From assembly GCA_963682025.1 (NCBI GenBank), contig OY821517.1, positions 229,007,928 to 229,071,927 on the forward strand: a stretch of 64,000 nt of DNA, read 5' to 3'. This stretch comes from Cordilura impudica (lineage: Eukaryota > Arthropoda > Insecta > Diptera > Scathophagidae). The notes under the pieces are model-generated. The model saw only the letters and a list, made by a program, of their open reading frames with translations, searched no databases and was not told the origin of the DNA. This document shows positions 23,120 to 37,055 of this stretch, piece by piece. The translations under genes and the position numbers were made by a program. The first letter of the stretch is position 1; each line of letters starts with the position of its first letter.

Positions 23120-23960
23120 TTATACCCTCCACTCCAGTGTGCAGAGGGTATATATAAGTTTGTCATTCCGTTTGTAATAATTAAAAAAAAAAATTTGGAC
23201 CCCATAAAATATATATATATGTGATCCTTATAACAACCGGAGTTGATATAGCGATGTCCGTCTGTCCGTCTGTGGAAATCACGATGACGGCATCAATCGG
23301 GCAGCTAGGGTGCTCGTTGGCATAAAAAATGATTCACTAACATCCTGAAAAGTTTGCTATTTAAAATCGTCCAAATCGGTCGATTAGGGCCCGAGATTTG
23401 AATGAAGAACTAAAATAAGTCTTGAAAAAATATAATTTTCTATGTTGTTCTTGTCACGATCACGCCCTCAATAGGATAGCTAGGGTGATAATTTTTAGTG
23501 AGAATGATTCACCAAATTCATGGGAAGATTTCTACTTCAAAAATCATTAAAATCGGTGGAACAGGTCCAGGTAAATCTATGAAAAATTAAAAAAAAAAAT
23601 GAAAAACATGATGTTTCCATATTGTTCCTGTTGTTATTCTAAATGTTGCATTGTTGTCATAGCTGGACTTGTTGTTTTTGTGGTCGTTGTGGTAATAATA
23701 TAATAAAAATAAACCCTTTGTACATTTTTTTGTGAACTCTGGTAGAAAATTTTAAAAGTTTCCATTGTTTTGGCATCACTAAAAAAATTTGTTAGATCAT
23801 TTCCACCATTGCCACGAGTCTGCATGCAAAATTTCAGATCGATTGGCTCACGGAAAGGGGCTAAAAATCGATCCAAAATTTTGTCGACAAACAGACACTA
23901 CCAGTTAATATAAAGGCAGTAAATAAAGGCAATAATAATTTAAAAAACAAATTTTTATGT
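23120..23960 (+). mobile_element. DINE-like element, 5' portion (copy 3)
   Basis: Starts with the ATACCCTC...GAGGGTAT hairpin, has the core GATGTCCGTCTGTCCGTCTG near 23253 and follows copies at 11693 and 27145 up to the stretch TTTATGTATTAATTTATT. No right end is found nearby, so this is a 3'-truncated copy. Minus-strand frames at 23634-24076 fall in this repeat and are not genes. Confidence 0.75.
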
Positions 23961-24519
23961 ATTAATTTATTTAAAGAAAAAAAGTAATTAAATGAAATAG
24001 TAATAATAATAAAAAAAAATAATATACAATACAAAAAAAAGAATATATAAATAAAATAAAATAAAGATAAATGCATTCATAGCATTATAATACATATAAA
24101 AGGTCAATGTTTTCTAACCGTAACCGTAACGAGTCAGTTGTTTTTTTTTTACATGAAAATTATTTAAAACAGTTACCGAACGTAACCGGAACGTCCCAAT
24201 ATTTCATGTGAAAAAAAGGCTGACACGTTACGTAACAGTTACATGTCGCTAACTTGTTCTTTACACAGGCTACTGCTTTTGCAGCCAACTTCAAGTCTAT
24301 TTTCGTAAGCATAACTGATAAAATTGTTTCTATTATTTTTTGCTGTAAGTAATAAATTATAAATATACTGAATTTGCAAACTAAAATGGATACATATATT
24401 GGAGGTGCTTTAATACAAAAGAGTTAACGAAACAAAATCAAAAAAAAAAAACAACTCTACAACATCAACAATGGCAGTCATATGTTCTTCAAATAGAAAA
24501 AAAAACTGCAAGTGTGTTT
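23961..24519. other. Unassigned AT-rich stretch with CCGTAACCGTAACG repeat
   Basis: Contains a small cluster of GTAACCG/GTTACG motifs (24115-24260) in both orientations. It also holds an inverted fragment (24460-24500) matching the flank of the DINE-like copy at 27145, which serves as an unoccupied version of that flank. No gene is recognised. Confidence 0.45.
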
Positions 24520-24835
24520 TGTTGGCTACAAAACAAAAATAGTGTTGACAATATAACAAAATATGTAAAAGAAGTTAGTGCTATGAAATATTTTATTTTG
24601 TTTAAAAAAAAAAATCGCAAAATGAAAGGCTATAATTCCATTAATAATCAAAAGGCGTTAAACTAATTTATTTATTTTTACGTTGTACTAATGCATTTTA
24701 AATAAGTAAAAGTAATTGTATATTTAAATAAAAATGCATTTGTATTATATGTTGCTGTCGTATTCAGAAAAATCAAGTAGCTGACTATACGACTACAAAT
24801 GCTGCTGCCAGCAGTCGTCTATGTGTTTCATTCAT
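24520..24835. mobile_element. Diverged copy of the CATAGACGACAG element
   Basis: TTGTTGGCTACAAAACAAAAATAG-like text aligns with 16785 and 17526, and the right side ends AGCAGTCGTCTATGTGTTTC as those copies do. The interior is shortened (for example AATCAAAAGGCG near 24645 replaces part of the unit). Confidence 0.7.
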
Positions 24836-25463
24836 GATGTTGCATTTTTTTGCGAGCAATACTTACATATATTCTAAATAAAGAAATAATAGTTCTTTTC
24901 ATACTGCGAAATCTATACAAATATATGTATGTACAAATACTATATGTCAAATTTCAAATTTGCAATAATTGATACATTTTTGAAAGAAAATTGTATAATA
25001 TGAAATGTCTTTAATTTATTTCATAGAAAACAATTTTTTGAGGTGCGTGGATTTTCCATATTTACTGTTTTACTATTTTCGTAATGAGGTTAAATGAGTT
25101 AAAAAGAATTTAAAATATTTGAAAATATTAGGTGAGGATCCTCAAGATGTAATATACGATCGGTCTAAAACTTTTCACTTAGAGCCACAGTTAAATTCGA
25201 AACAACAAAAACCCATATATTTTGTGCATAAAGTTTAACATTAAATGTGCTTTTCTAAAATGTCTATATATTTTTTCTCATTCATTTCTGACCATCTTCA
25301 ATGTAAATTTACCAAAGTTTTTTTTATTGCAATATGTATATAAAACTTAAAAATTTAATATTTTTTATTGTGTATTAACTTATTATTCTGCGATTTTCAT
25401 TACATCACAAAATGTTTAAAATTGGCACTACTATTTCAAAAACAGAAAACTTCTAAATCAGTT
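24836..25463. other. AT-rich stretch without recognisable features
   Basis: No open frame, repeat pair or element end that I can support. It is about 78-80% AT. Confidence 0.5.
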
Positions 25464-26017
25464 GAAAACAGTTGATCTGTAAAACTGTGTGTGAAATTGT
25501 GGCAAATAAAATTACAAATATTAATAAATATAATAATACATATATATATATTTTATTATTTTTGTTAAGAATTAGCACAAAATTGATTTTCCATTTTGCA
25601 TTTCATTTATAAAGAATTCTGCCATATTTTGTTAAAGGGAAAATCCATTTTTGTTATATTAAAAAAAACAGACTTGCATTTAATTTTTCCGTGACTGCCT
25701 CAATAATTGCGTAGATGCCACCACAATATTTTTTCTAATTAAAACTGTTGATCTGTAAAACTGTGTGTGAAATTGTGTCAAATAAAATTACAAATATTAA
25801 TAAATATAATAATACATATATATATTTTATTAATTTTGTTAAGAATTAGCACAAAATTGATTTTCCATTTTGCATTTCATTTATAAAGAATTCTGCCATA
25901 TTTTGTTAAAGGGAAAATCAATTTTTGTTATATTAAAAAAAACAGACTTGCATTTAGTTTTACCGTGACTGCCTCAATAATTGCGTAGATGCCACCACAA
26001 TATTTTTTCTAATTAAA
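25464..26017. repeat. Tandem duplication of about 276 bp
   Basis: GTTGATCTGTAAAACTGTG at 25470 recurs at 25746, and the two units run in parallel to TTTTTTCTAATTAAA with few differences (ATTTTTCCGTG against GTTTTACCGTG). The unit includes TAATAATACATATATATA and GCGTAGATGCCACCAC. Confidence 0.9.
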
Positions 26018-26089
26018 TATTAACCAATATCTAACTAGAATTATGATTTATTCTGACTAAAAAGTTCCAATTAAAAGTTATTCATCCCA

Positions 26090-26185
26090 ATTATGAATAT
26101 TCTCAAGGAATTTCTTTCTCACGGAAAATACATTTCTCGAGAAAAAAATTCCTCCAATTATAAATTCCGCGTGAACAAAAAATGA
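26090..26185. repeat. 96-bp dispersed repeat (pair with 47231-47336)
   Basis: The sequence from TCTCAAGGAATTTCTTTCTC through TTCTCGAGAAAA to AATTCCGCGTGAACAAAAAA is nearly identical to that at 47250-47330. TTTCTCGAGAAA is a palindrome at its centre. Confidence 0.8.
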
Positions 26186-26281
26186 TTAACTGGCATCATC
26201 GAATTTCGAAGCCACTTGCTTTGCTTATTGACAATTTATTTTCTATTTTTTGTGTGTGTGCAAACGACCCTACAATAAATG

Positions 26282-27063
26282 TCCCAATAAACATTTTTGT
26301 TTGCTATCAACTTGAGGTGCATTTGAGATCAAATACATTTTTCAAATCTCCAACGTTAATTCTCAAATGCCCTCAATAGTTCGAATACAGTCTTCTCAAC
26401 TTAAAAGGCACATTTTTTATATGGCGATTTTCATAGTTATCAAATTGAGAAATTTGTGATTCTCAACTTGATAGCAAAGAAATATTTCCAATCGGTATCA
26501 AATGTAAGGTACGGAATTGCCATATTAAAAAATATTATACTAATTTTAGAAATGAAAACAATGTACTTTTTTTAATGTTTCAATTTAATTTCATTATATA
26601 TTTAACATTACTATGTACATATTTAACATTAAATGTACATATTATGTACATTTTTTAAAATCTAGAATTAAAAATAAATGAATTAATTAGTTGTACATTT
26701 TTTGAAAAATTCGACAAAAAGCAGAAATAATTAAAAATATATCAATGATTTATTTGTACTTTTTTGGCATTTTTTAATTTAATTTATTATTTATGACATA
26801 TTTAAATAATATCTCAGACTTAACACAAATCGTATTCAAGTTGAAAAAATGTTTGGTCTCAAGTGGAGAAAAGTGTTGGATATCCAATTGAGAGTAAAAA
26901 TGTTTCTCAAAGATTGGAAAAAATGTTAAGTCTCAACTTGATGTCAAGTTGAAAGCAAACAAGGAGAAAAATTGTTCAACCCAAGTTGAGAATTACATTT
27001 GACATCAATTTAAGAACTTAACTTTTCTCCAACATTGGAGAAATAATATTTCAATGCATACTG
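26282..27063. mobile_element. Palindromic MITE rich in CAACTTGA motifs
   Basis: Outer ends CCCAATAAACATTTTTGTTT (26282) and the complement of CCCAGTATGCATTGAAATAT (27063) are imperfect inverted repeats. Inside, TCTCAACTTGA and its complement recur in many places (26307, 26396, 26456, 26840, 26935, 26950), giving the element long foldback potential. The text right of 27063 continues as GAATGACCGAAACTAAC, matching the uninterrupted version near 9415. No coding capacity. Confidence 0.6.
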
Positions 27064-28803
27064 GGGAATGACCGAAACTAACACATAAACAGTTTTTTCC
27101 TATTTGAAAAACATATGACTGTCATTGTTGCTGTTGTAGAGTTGTTATACCCTCCACTCCAGTGTGCAGAGGGTATATATAAGTTTGTCATTCCGTTTGT
27201 AATAATTAGAAAAAAAATTTTGGACCCCATAAAATTTATATATTTGTGATCCTTATAACAACCGGAGTTGATATAGCGATGTCCGTCTGTCCGTCTGTGG
27301 AAATCACGATGACGGCATCAATCCGGCAGCTAGGGTACTCGTTGACATAAAAATGATTCACTAACATCCTGAGAAGTTTGTTATTTAAAATCGTCCAAAT
27401 CGGTCGATTAGGGCCCGAGATTTGAATGAAGAACTAAAAAAGTCTTGAAAAAAAAATAATTGTCTATGTTGTTCTTGTCACGATCACGCCCTCAATAGTG
27501 CAGCTACAGTGATCATTTTTAGCGAGAATGATTCACCAAATTCATGGAAAGATTTCTACTTCAAAAATCATTAAAATCGGTGGAACAGGTCCAGGGAAAT
27601 CTCTGAAAAAGTAAAAAAAAAATGAAAACATGATATTTCTATATTGTTCTTGTTGTTATTCTAAATGTTGCATTGTTTTCATAGCTGGACTTGTTGTTTT
27701 TGTGGTCGTTATGGTAATAATATAACAAAAACAAACCCTTTGTACATTTTTTTTATCAACTCTGGTAGAAAAATTTAAAAGTTTCCATTGTTTTGGCATC
27801 ACTAAAAAAATATGTTAGATCATTTCTGTCATTGCCACAAGCCTGCCTGCAAAATTTCAGATCGATTGGGTCACGGGAAAGTGGTTAAAATCGATCCAAA
27901 ATTTTTTCGACAAGCAGACACTACGAGTTAATATAAAGGGAGTAAAAATTCACCAACATCTAAAGCAAATAATGCTAAAATACCTAGTTGTTAATAAAAA
28001 AAACAATTGGGCAATTCACAATGGGTAATGTATCGTTGTATCTCTTGTACCGTGTATCACTTTACAATAGTGTAAAATTGTTGTTGGTAATTTTCACTGA
28101 AAAATCTGATACACGATCCAACTTCATTTGCTATGTTTAGTAAATGTTGTATATTGTATCATAACATATCAGTTCCAAGTGAATGCCAGTTTTTATGAAA
28201 AAGAAAAAACAAATACATAGAATATTATCAGCATAAATAATTATAAAATAAAATAAGGCAAATAATGCAAATAACGCAAATACATCGATAAGTTTATTTA
28301 TATAAAAATTAATGTTTATATTTTTAGTATGTATTTTCTCTTTCAGTACCAACCAAAACATTTAACATTTTTTTTTTTCATTATAAATTAAAATGCAAGA
28401 GGTACGTAACTAAAACTCCAGGGTATATCTCACGACCAAAAAGCAAACACTGAGAAGTGTTTTCTCTTATACAAAATAGCAGAAGCGACGAAGCGATCTT
28501 TCCTCGTTGGATCGAAAATTACTAAAGAAAGCGTTTTACAATATGAAAATACAACTGAGTGTTCACAATGTGATGACCGAAGTCTGTACCATCGTTTCGG
28601 CCCACACAATCCATTATGATTTTTGAATTATTTTTATTTTATTATTTTTGATTGAATTGTACTGTATATTTTGTTTAATTACACCAATAAAATGAATTAC
28701 CGAATAGACTTGTAAACTCCTTTTTGGGATCACCCTGTGATCCCGTACGTGACGATCATATGATACTGGTAACAATCAGCTGTCACCAGCCGTCAGGCAC
28801 AAG

Positions 28804-28810
28804 TATAAAA
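28804..28810 (+). promoter_or_regulatory. TATA box of the solo LTR
   Basis: TATAAAA followed by AGGCGG; a G-rich GAGACAGTCGTGCAG stretch about 28 bp downstream is where transcription could start. This is inferred from spacing only. Confidence 0.5.
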
Positions 28811-28914
28811 AGGCGGTCATGATGACAATCGAGACAGTCGTGCAGTAGCCGTGGCAGCAGTAACAAGGTAAGCAAACTAATAACCCTTTCGCTGAACGAA
28901 GTGTGCCGTCCTAG

Positions 28915-30470
<1,556 letters not shown>

Positions 30471-30631
30471 CCGGTCCGACGCGCCCGCCGGAGAGTTAAC
30501 CACCCTCGAACAATCCGACACCAGAGATACCGAGTCTCCACAGTCTGGCGAAGACTGTCGTCCGAGGTCCCGGACCGATCTCACGGAACCACCCCAGCAT
30601 AATTAAGTGTATTTTGTAGTTTTAAGATCTC

Positions 30632-30637
30632 AATAAA
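30632..30637 (+). promoter_or_regulatory. Polyadenylation signal of the solo LTR
   Basis: AATAAA about 130 bp before the LTR end, following GTAGTTTTAAGATCTC. It fits the R-U5 boundary region of an LTR read on the plus strand. Confidence 0.5.
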
Positions 30638-31325
30638 CAAATAACTGTACCTTAAAACCGTACCCAACGTTTTTTCACTCTCTGTCTCAGTAGAAAAGAA
30701 ATTTCTGCAACGACCCCGGCCACCGCGAGCTATACCCTAGCAACCGGAGGAAAACTCGTCGTTACAACAACAAATGATTGTATTGTGTATTTCAATACAA
30801 CATACAATATACAACACCTGTTGTGAATTGCCCAAATGTAAATTTAGCAAAGAAATTTATGTATTAATTTATTTAAAGAGAAAAACACAAAAATAACGTT
30901 TGATGTTGTATTTTTTGTGTGTAATATTTAAATATACATACATACACATATAAAATAATACAAATAATGTACATATATTATATATATGTATGTATGTATA
31001 TTCATAGTAACTGCATGTTAGAAATAAATCGGTTATTTTATTTACATAAAATTCTGCAGTATTTTGTTGTGGGGAAAATACATTTCTTTTGTATAACAGA
31101 GTGTCACTTCATTTTGCTCAGCGTGACTATGCCGCAGTAGATGCCGCCATAATTTTTGTTTGTTCTAATTAGCTTTGCAATAGTTATTTCTATTTTAACA
31201 TGAATGTTAATATTTTCAACTAGATATCATACAGAACAATGTTAAGAGTACACACGGGTTGGTCTTTTATTTCATACCTTTTTTCATTATTCTTTTACAA
31301 ATATGAACATAAGTTTGGCATATTA

Positions 31326-31901
31326 CCCACCAATCTCACATCACACTGCAAGTTCGAAAAACTCAATACACTCACATTTTTTTTTACTAATACACACACA
31401 TTTTCCGCAGTGGTCACACTAATGGCACCAAATTTTTCGTGCGAATAGTGGCAGACACTACCGATGATTAATGTTACCCTGTTATAAATTTAATGCAAAT
31501 TTACTGGATTCTGTAAAATTGTAATTAAAGTTTTAACTTGTTAAATCTATTATAATGATTTATTTTTTGAAATGCGCATACAAAAACGCAAGTTTGTTAA
31601 TTATAGAGCATAAATATTATTAACTATTATTAAAATAATACTAATAATAATAAATGTAAACATTTTCCCTCAAACATGTGCCTGTATAATAAACTTGGTA
31701 ACTCTACTTAAAATAAAATAAGAGAGAGAAGTATACAAATTTTTTCAAGTTTACGCTTCGACAACATTTTAAAAATGAGATTGCAGTCAGATGTTTGAGC
31801 ATAAAATTTAATGGCGATGGATTCGACTAATTCGAACAATTTTTCGTTGATAATACGTACACAACGATTTTACAATTTCAGTGTGATGTGAGATTGGGGG
31901 G
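31326..31901. mobile_element. 576-bp MITE with TSD TTA (PIF/Harbinger-like)
   Basis: Left end CCCACCAATCTCACATCACA and right end complementary to CCCCCCAATCTCACATCACA; the 23-bp inverted repeats differ at one base. TTA flanks both sides (31323-31325, 31902-31904). The other DINE-like copies read GGCATGTTAACTTTTTG without it (13549-13570, 50360-50375). TWA duplication is characteristic of PIF/Harbinger. The small frame 31239-31448 crosses the boundary and is not a gene. Confidence 0.88.
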
Positions 31902-33599
31902 TTAACTTTTTGTTGTCTTTACAAAATAGAGTTACCGAGTTCGTCAATGAGTTTTTGCTTACAAAACAGTTCTACATAGTTATATAGAATTATTATTCTG
32001 CTTTACCTATAAAATATCTGATTGCGATTACATCTAATTTTTAAAAATTGTTTATAATTAATAAAGCATTATTATTCACATAAATACAAAATTTCACTTT
32101 TTAAATTTTCCATTCAAATTTAAGAAAATATCAATTATAATAAAAACTGAAAATAAAATTTCCAATTATAAATTAGAAAATATTAATTGAGTTTCAGAAA
32201 ATCATATCAAAACGTCGGAAATAATAATTTTAAATTTAGAAATATCTTTACATTTAAAAATGTTTACATTTAAAAAAAAAATTGCCATTCAGGAGATATT
32301 AATAACTTTTCAGTACCGCGATTCAGTAACTTCTTTTAACGATAGTCGAATTGTAAAAAAAAAGAAAATTGCAAAATTATCAGTAAAATTTTGAAACGAT
32401 ATTCGCTATTGTTAAAGTCAGCTGTTGTTGTTATCTAAACGACAACCATTTTTGTGTTGTTTATCGAATCGATAAAAACTTAAATTTTTAGGTTGAAATG
32501 TCGTCATACATAAATAAAAATCATGAAATAGTGAAAATATTTTGCTTTAATTAAAAAACTTTTTTATATAAATAAAAAAATTAAATAGCATATTCAATTC
32601 ATTATTTCATTTTCAAATAAATAAACAGAAATATTAGTAAAAAAAAATAAAGATATTAAACATAAACATCAAATCATCCTGTCAAACACGAAGTAATTTG
32701 TTTTTTTCTATTCTTTGTGTTTTTCGCTTATTTTGACAGAGATGCCACTCCTTTACAATTTAAATAAATAGAAAAACAGATTTGTCGATATTAATTTAAA
32801 TTCAATGAATTTAAGAAAACCTGAAATGATATTTAAGAATTGCTAACATAAAAATTGTTACATAAGTAAACGTAATTTTATGAGAATGTTATTTTTTATA
32901 ATATAAATTTTCACAATTTTTTTTGGATGAAAATTTGAAGTTTTTCAGAAAATAAAGATAACATTAAATTATTTTATTTAAAATGTTTGGGACTTTTCGT
33001 TTTTTGCGTTTTTCATCCCTAATTTGATTATTTATTATTATAAATTTATTCTCTATGTTTTCAAAATATGGCAATATTTTAAAAAAAAGTTGAGAGAGGT
33101 TATTATTTTGTTACTCCATCCAACCTATATGGCCACAATGAAGAAATATTTGGCCAGTTAAAAGAAACTATACAGCCATCTCCAATTAGCACGATATAAT
33201 GCATATAGCCACTCTACACAACCATTACCTTTGCAATGGAGGTTAGGGCGAGCTATTTAATTAGCAAAAACTAAATTAAACGAGAAGTTATGTCATATAA
33301 CCGGAAACGCATGCATATAGGTATATAACCAAAATGCATGCCGATCAGCAACCACGATGACCAAAAAGCAAACACCGAAATAAATCCGAAATAATAGAAA
33401 AGAAGAAAACCAACCCAAAGAATTTGCTGAAATAATTTGGTATTAAGTTTAACAAATTGTTTACTTTTTCATTTACATATATTATCAAGACTCAAACCGA
33501 GGTGGAGGGTATCAAAGATTCGGCACAGCCGAATTTAACACTCTTACTTGTTTTTAAATAAATTAATACATAAGAAAATTTAAAAAAAATTTTTTTGTT

Positions 33600-34800
33600 A
33601 GATTTACATTTTTTTTTAATAGTTTAGCATTATTTGCTTTTGATGTTGCTGAATTTTTATATTACCACAACGACCACAAAAGCAACAGCTATGAAAAAAA
33701 TACAAAATTTAGAATAAAAACAACAAGAACAATATAGAAACATCATATTTTTAATTTTTTTTAGCTTTTCAGAGATTTCTCGAGACCAGTTCCACCGATA
33801 TTAATGACTTTAGAAATAAAAATTTCCCATGATCTTGGTGAATCATTCCAACTAGAAATGAGCGTGATGGTCACAAGAAAAACATAGATATATCATAACT
33901 TCAAGACTTTTTTTACTTCTTCATTCAATTCTAGGGACCTTGTAGTGTATGCATACTATAGGGCATTCACGTAGTGCATGAATGCTGAGCATAGAACATT
34001 TTCACTTTGGTAATAAGAACTGTTTAACTTAGAACTACTTGACATGCATGTGTTGACCATAAACATTGAAATTTATAGTGCACGTGTTGAACATGACATC
34101 AATATAAACATTATTGATGAATGTGTGCGGCATAACACACAAATAGTAAATGAACCCGAAATGACAATAAACAAAAGAGTTTCAAATTGCGATCGTTTAA
34201 GTGACAACACAATCAAATACGGAAATGTATGTTTTGTGTATTTGATATTGTCGCACTTGAAATATTTGTGTGTTCAAGATAATTGACCACCGACACATGG
34301 TGCAAGTGTTCCACTTATGTATGTCACAAATTTGATTACTTAGGTCACTCAGAATGCTGGTTTGGCACTTAGTAATTTTAAGAGAAAGTTTTAGTGTACA
34401 AGAAGTAATTATTTTTAGTTTTAGTCAGTAACTATTTAGATTATAACATGCTCACATCAGAGCTTAACTAAAATCTATATTTCGAAATAAATAAAAACAG
34501 TCCTCTGATGGACAAAACAAAAATACAAAAAGGAGTTTTCAATAACCATTGTCCTGGACAGCAAACATCTTCTTTAAATCAACCGACGATTTTAAATGAA
34601 AAACTTCTCAGGATGTTAATGAATCATTATTAATACAAACGAGCAGCCTGGCTGGCCGATTGAAGTCGTGATCGTGATTTCCACAGACGGACAGACGGAC
34701 AAATATATACATTTTATGGGGCCCAGAAGTTTTTTTCTAACTATTACAACGGAATGAAAAACTTATATATACCCTCTGCACACTGGGTTGGAAGGTATAA
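33600..34800 (-). mobile_element. DINE-like element 5' portion, inverted, interrupted by an LTR-like insert
   Basis: The minus strand from 34798 starts with TATACCTTCCAACCCAGTGT, an altered left-end hairpin, and runs through the GTCCGTCTGTCCG core (near 34690) to the body around 33640-33935. The segment 33941-34570 does not belong to it. No right end of this copy is found. Confidence 0.7.
33941..34570 (+). mobile_element. Probable solo LTR (TGTAGTG start), boundaries uncertain
   Basis: It interrupts the inverted DINE-like copy. It starts TGTAGTGTATGCATAC, has AAATAAATAAAAACAG near 34487 as a polyadenylation region, and ends within GTCCTGGACA...CATC. I could not find a matching target duplication, so the right boundary is approximate. 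The 80-codon frame at 34044-34286 has no recognisable domain. Confidence 0.4.
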
Positions 34801-34859
34801 AAAAATATTTTTTTCAACTCTTTATTTAACCCATATTCTCTCTGTCTGTCTATCTGCGG

Positions 34860-35380
34860 TGGGGCAACCCCATTCCCATTCATCCAATTGATCTGAAATT
34901 TGGCCCATAGTCTTGTGACTATAGATTAATTTTGGGGTAGTCGCACAGTCACACACAGTCACGGAGTGCTTAAAAACGGGTTTCCCTTTATCCGATCGAT
35001 CTGTAACTTTACCGTGAAAAAAGATTAACTTTAACATAATCCCCCAAAGTCAAGCACAGTTACGAAGAGATTAAAACCTCACTTCCCCCCATCCGATCGA
35101 TCTGAAACTTTGTCCATAGACGTTTCGTGGCCAAAGATTAATTTTAGGATAGTCACACACAGTCACGCACAGTCTTGGAGTGTTTTAAATGCCATTTCCC
35201 CTCATCCGATCAATCCGAAACTTTGTCCATAGACTTGTTGTGGCCAAAGATTAATTTTAAGATAGTCACACACAGTTACGCATAGTCACGCACAGTCACG
35301 GAGTGGTTTAAATCCTATTTCTCCTCATCCAATCAATTTGAGACTTGGTCGATAGACTTGTTGTGACCAAAGATTAATTT
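34860..35380. repeat. Tandem repeat, five degenerate units of 100-125 bp
   Basis: Each unit has the order ATCCGATCGATCTGAAACTT, GTCCATAGAC, AAAGATTAATTTT, AGTCACACACAGTCACG and GGAGTG. Starts are near 34878, 34990, 35090, 35203 and 35325. The minus-strand frame at 34822-35037 is within the repeat. Confidence 0.85.
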
Positions 35381-35731
35381 TGAGTTCGGCTTTTAAGACC
35401 GAACTTTATTTTAAAACTTGAATAAAACAGTTCAATGGTTATTTCTATACTGTATTATTTATTAAAATCAATTGGTAATTTATATCTATAATTATAATTA
35501 AACTTATATTAAAACTTAAAGCAAAGCGGGTTTATGGGTGTGTGAAAATACCTGTCATAAGAAATACGATCGAACGAACTGAAAGTGTGTCGTTCGTTGG
35601 CATTAATTGTTATTAAATATATAAGTCAGTAATTGATAGTAAATATTTAAGGTATAAGTAATTCATTTTAGTGTCAGTAATTTATATTAAATATTTCGAG
35701 TATTACTCATTCATTCGGTATTTTCACTACA
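35381..35731 (-). mobile_element. 3' LTR of an LTR retrotransposon (351 bp)
   Basis: On the minus strand it begins TGTAGTGAAAATACC, has AAATAAAG near its end and finishes CGAACTCA (TG...CA). Directly upstream on the same strand lies a purine tract, GAAGGGGAGG (35732-35741), as expected of the polypurine primer next to a 3' LTR. TGTAGT starts are typical, as I recall, of 412/mdg1-type gypsy elements. No matching 5' LTR is in the window, so the element is broken. Confidence 0.65.
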
Positions 35732-35747
35732 CCTCCCCTTCAAAAGA
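35732..35747 (-). other. Polypurine tract next to the 3' LTR
   Basis: Minus strand CTTTTGAAGGGGAGG immediately before TGTAGTG. Its position is what identifies the orientation of this LTR. Confidence 0.6.
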
Positions 35748-37055
35748 GAAAGGTCTTATGGAGATCATTGATCAAGTGATATCAGTAGTATAGTTATGTA
35801 TGTTCTGGCCGACTTTTCTAGTACATTTTGATGCATCGAGCCCTTTTAGGTTGGCAACACTGGGTTTTTAGGGCTGGCAACACGATTTTTTAAGCAAAGT
35901 AACAAACCTAAATGAGTTTTTTTTCATACCTTTTAGCTTGGCAGCACTTCTTTATTCCGTTAAGTTTGAATTTTCCCGTCATTTAGCATTATTTTAACAG
36001 ATTAATCAACCTTTTTTTCTCATTATTTAGCAGATTCCCAACCTTTTATCCATTATTTAGCAGATTCGTAACTCTTTTCCCGTTATTTTAGCAGATTCAT
36101 AACCCTTTTCCCGTTATTTATTAATATATTTGGTAGAGGTGGCAACATTATGATTTACTGAAGCCTAAAAGACACTAAACATTTTTTTTTGTTAAAGGTT
36201 ACCAGATAAGGAAAAATGTGTACATATTTGCTATTGACAGCACTTTTTTAGTAAGCAGAACCACCGAGTTCGCTGTCTGTTTAGCGAAATCTCAAATATT
36301 TTCGATATTTTTAAATATACAAGTATATATTTGTTATTGACAGAACTAGTTTAAGAAGATTTAAATTTTAATTAACAAACCAAAAGCCTTACATATAGTT
36401 GAAAACCTAATCTTTAACAAATCTCGAACCCATATTCGCTTAACTTATATTAAACTGTTTTTCGTTATTTATTAATATATTTGGTAGAGGTGGCAACATT
36501 ATGACTTATTGAAGCCTAAAAAGACACAATACATTTTTTTTTATTAATAAAAAGTTACCAGATAAGGAAAAATGTGCATTTATTTGCTATTGACAGCACT
36601 TTTTTTAGTAACCAGAACCGCGAATTCGCTGTCTTATTTTAAAAATTCAAGTATATATTTGTTATTGACAGAACTTTTTTAGTAAGCAGAACCTCCGAGT
36701 TTGCTGTCTATTTAGCTTTACTTATAGTTACAATACTATTAGTCATGTTTGAATTTCACAATGTTTAGCAAAAACATTAACGAAAAAACAACTGAATGTT
36801 AACATGTTTACTTACACACATGTTAACATACAGTTCTTTTTTCTTTATATATTTCGTTTATATATTTTTTAGTAAGCAGAACCGCTGAGTTCGCTGTCTG
36901 TTTAGCAAAATCACAAGTCTTTTTATTAAAACAAGTTTTTTTTGTTATAATGCATTGAATGAAATGAAAACAACAGATGAATAATTTTGTTTTATTGTTA
37001 TTTTATTTACAAAAAATATTTTTAAAAATACTTATTATTAATACATCATTTAAAA
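35748..37055. repeat. Degenerate non-coding repeats, possibly internal or flanking LTR-element sequence
   Basis: Two diverged units (about 36110-36460 and 36463-36720) share TTTGGTAGAGGTGGCAACAT, ACCAGATAAGGAAAAATGTG and GAGTTCGCTGTCTGTTTAGC. GCAGAACC(A/G)C(C/T)GAGTTCGCTGTC recurs a further time near 36875. TTCCCGTTATTT repeats at 36075-36120. No coding frame is recognisable. Confidence 0.6.
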
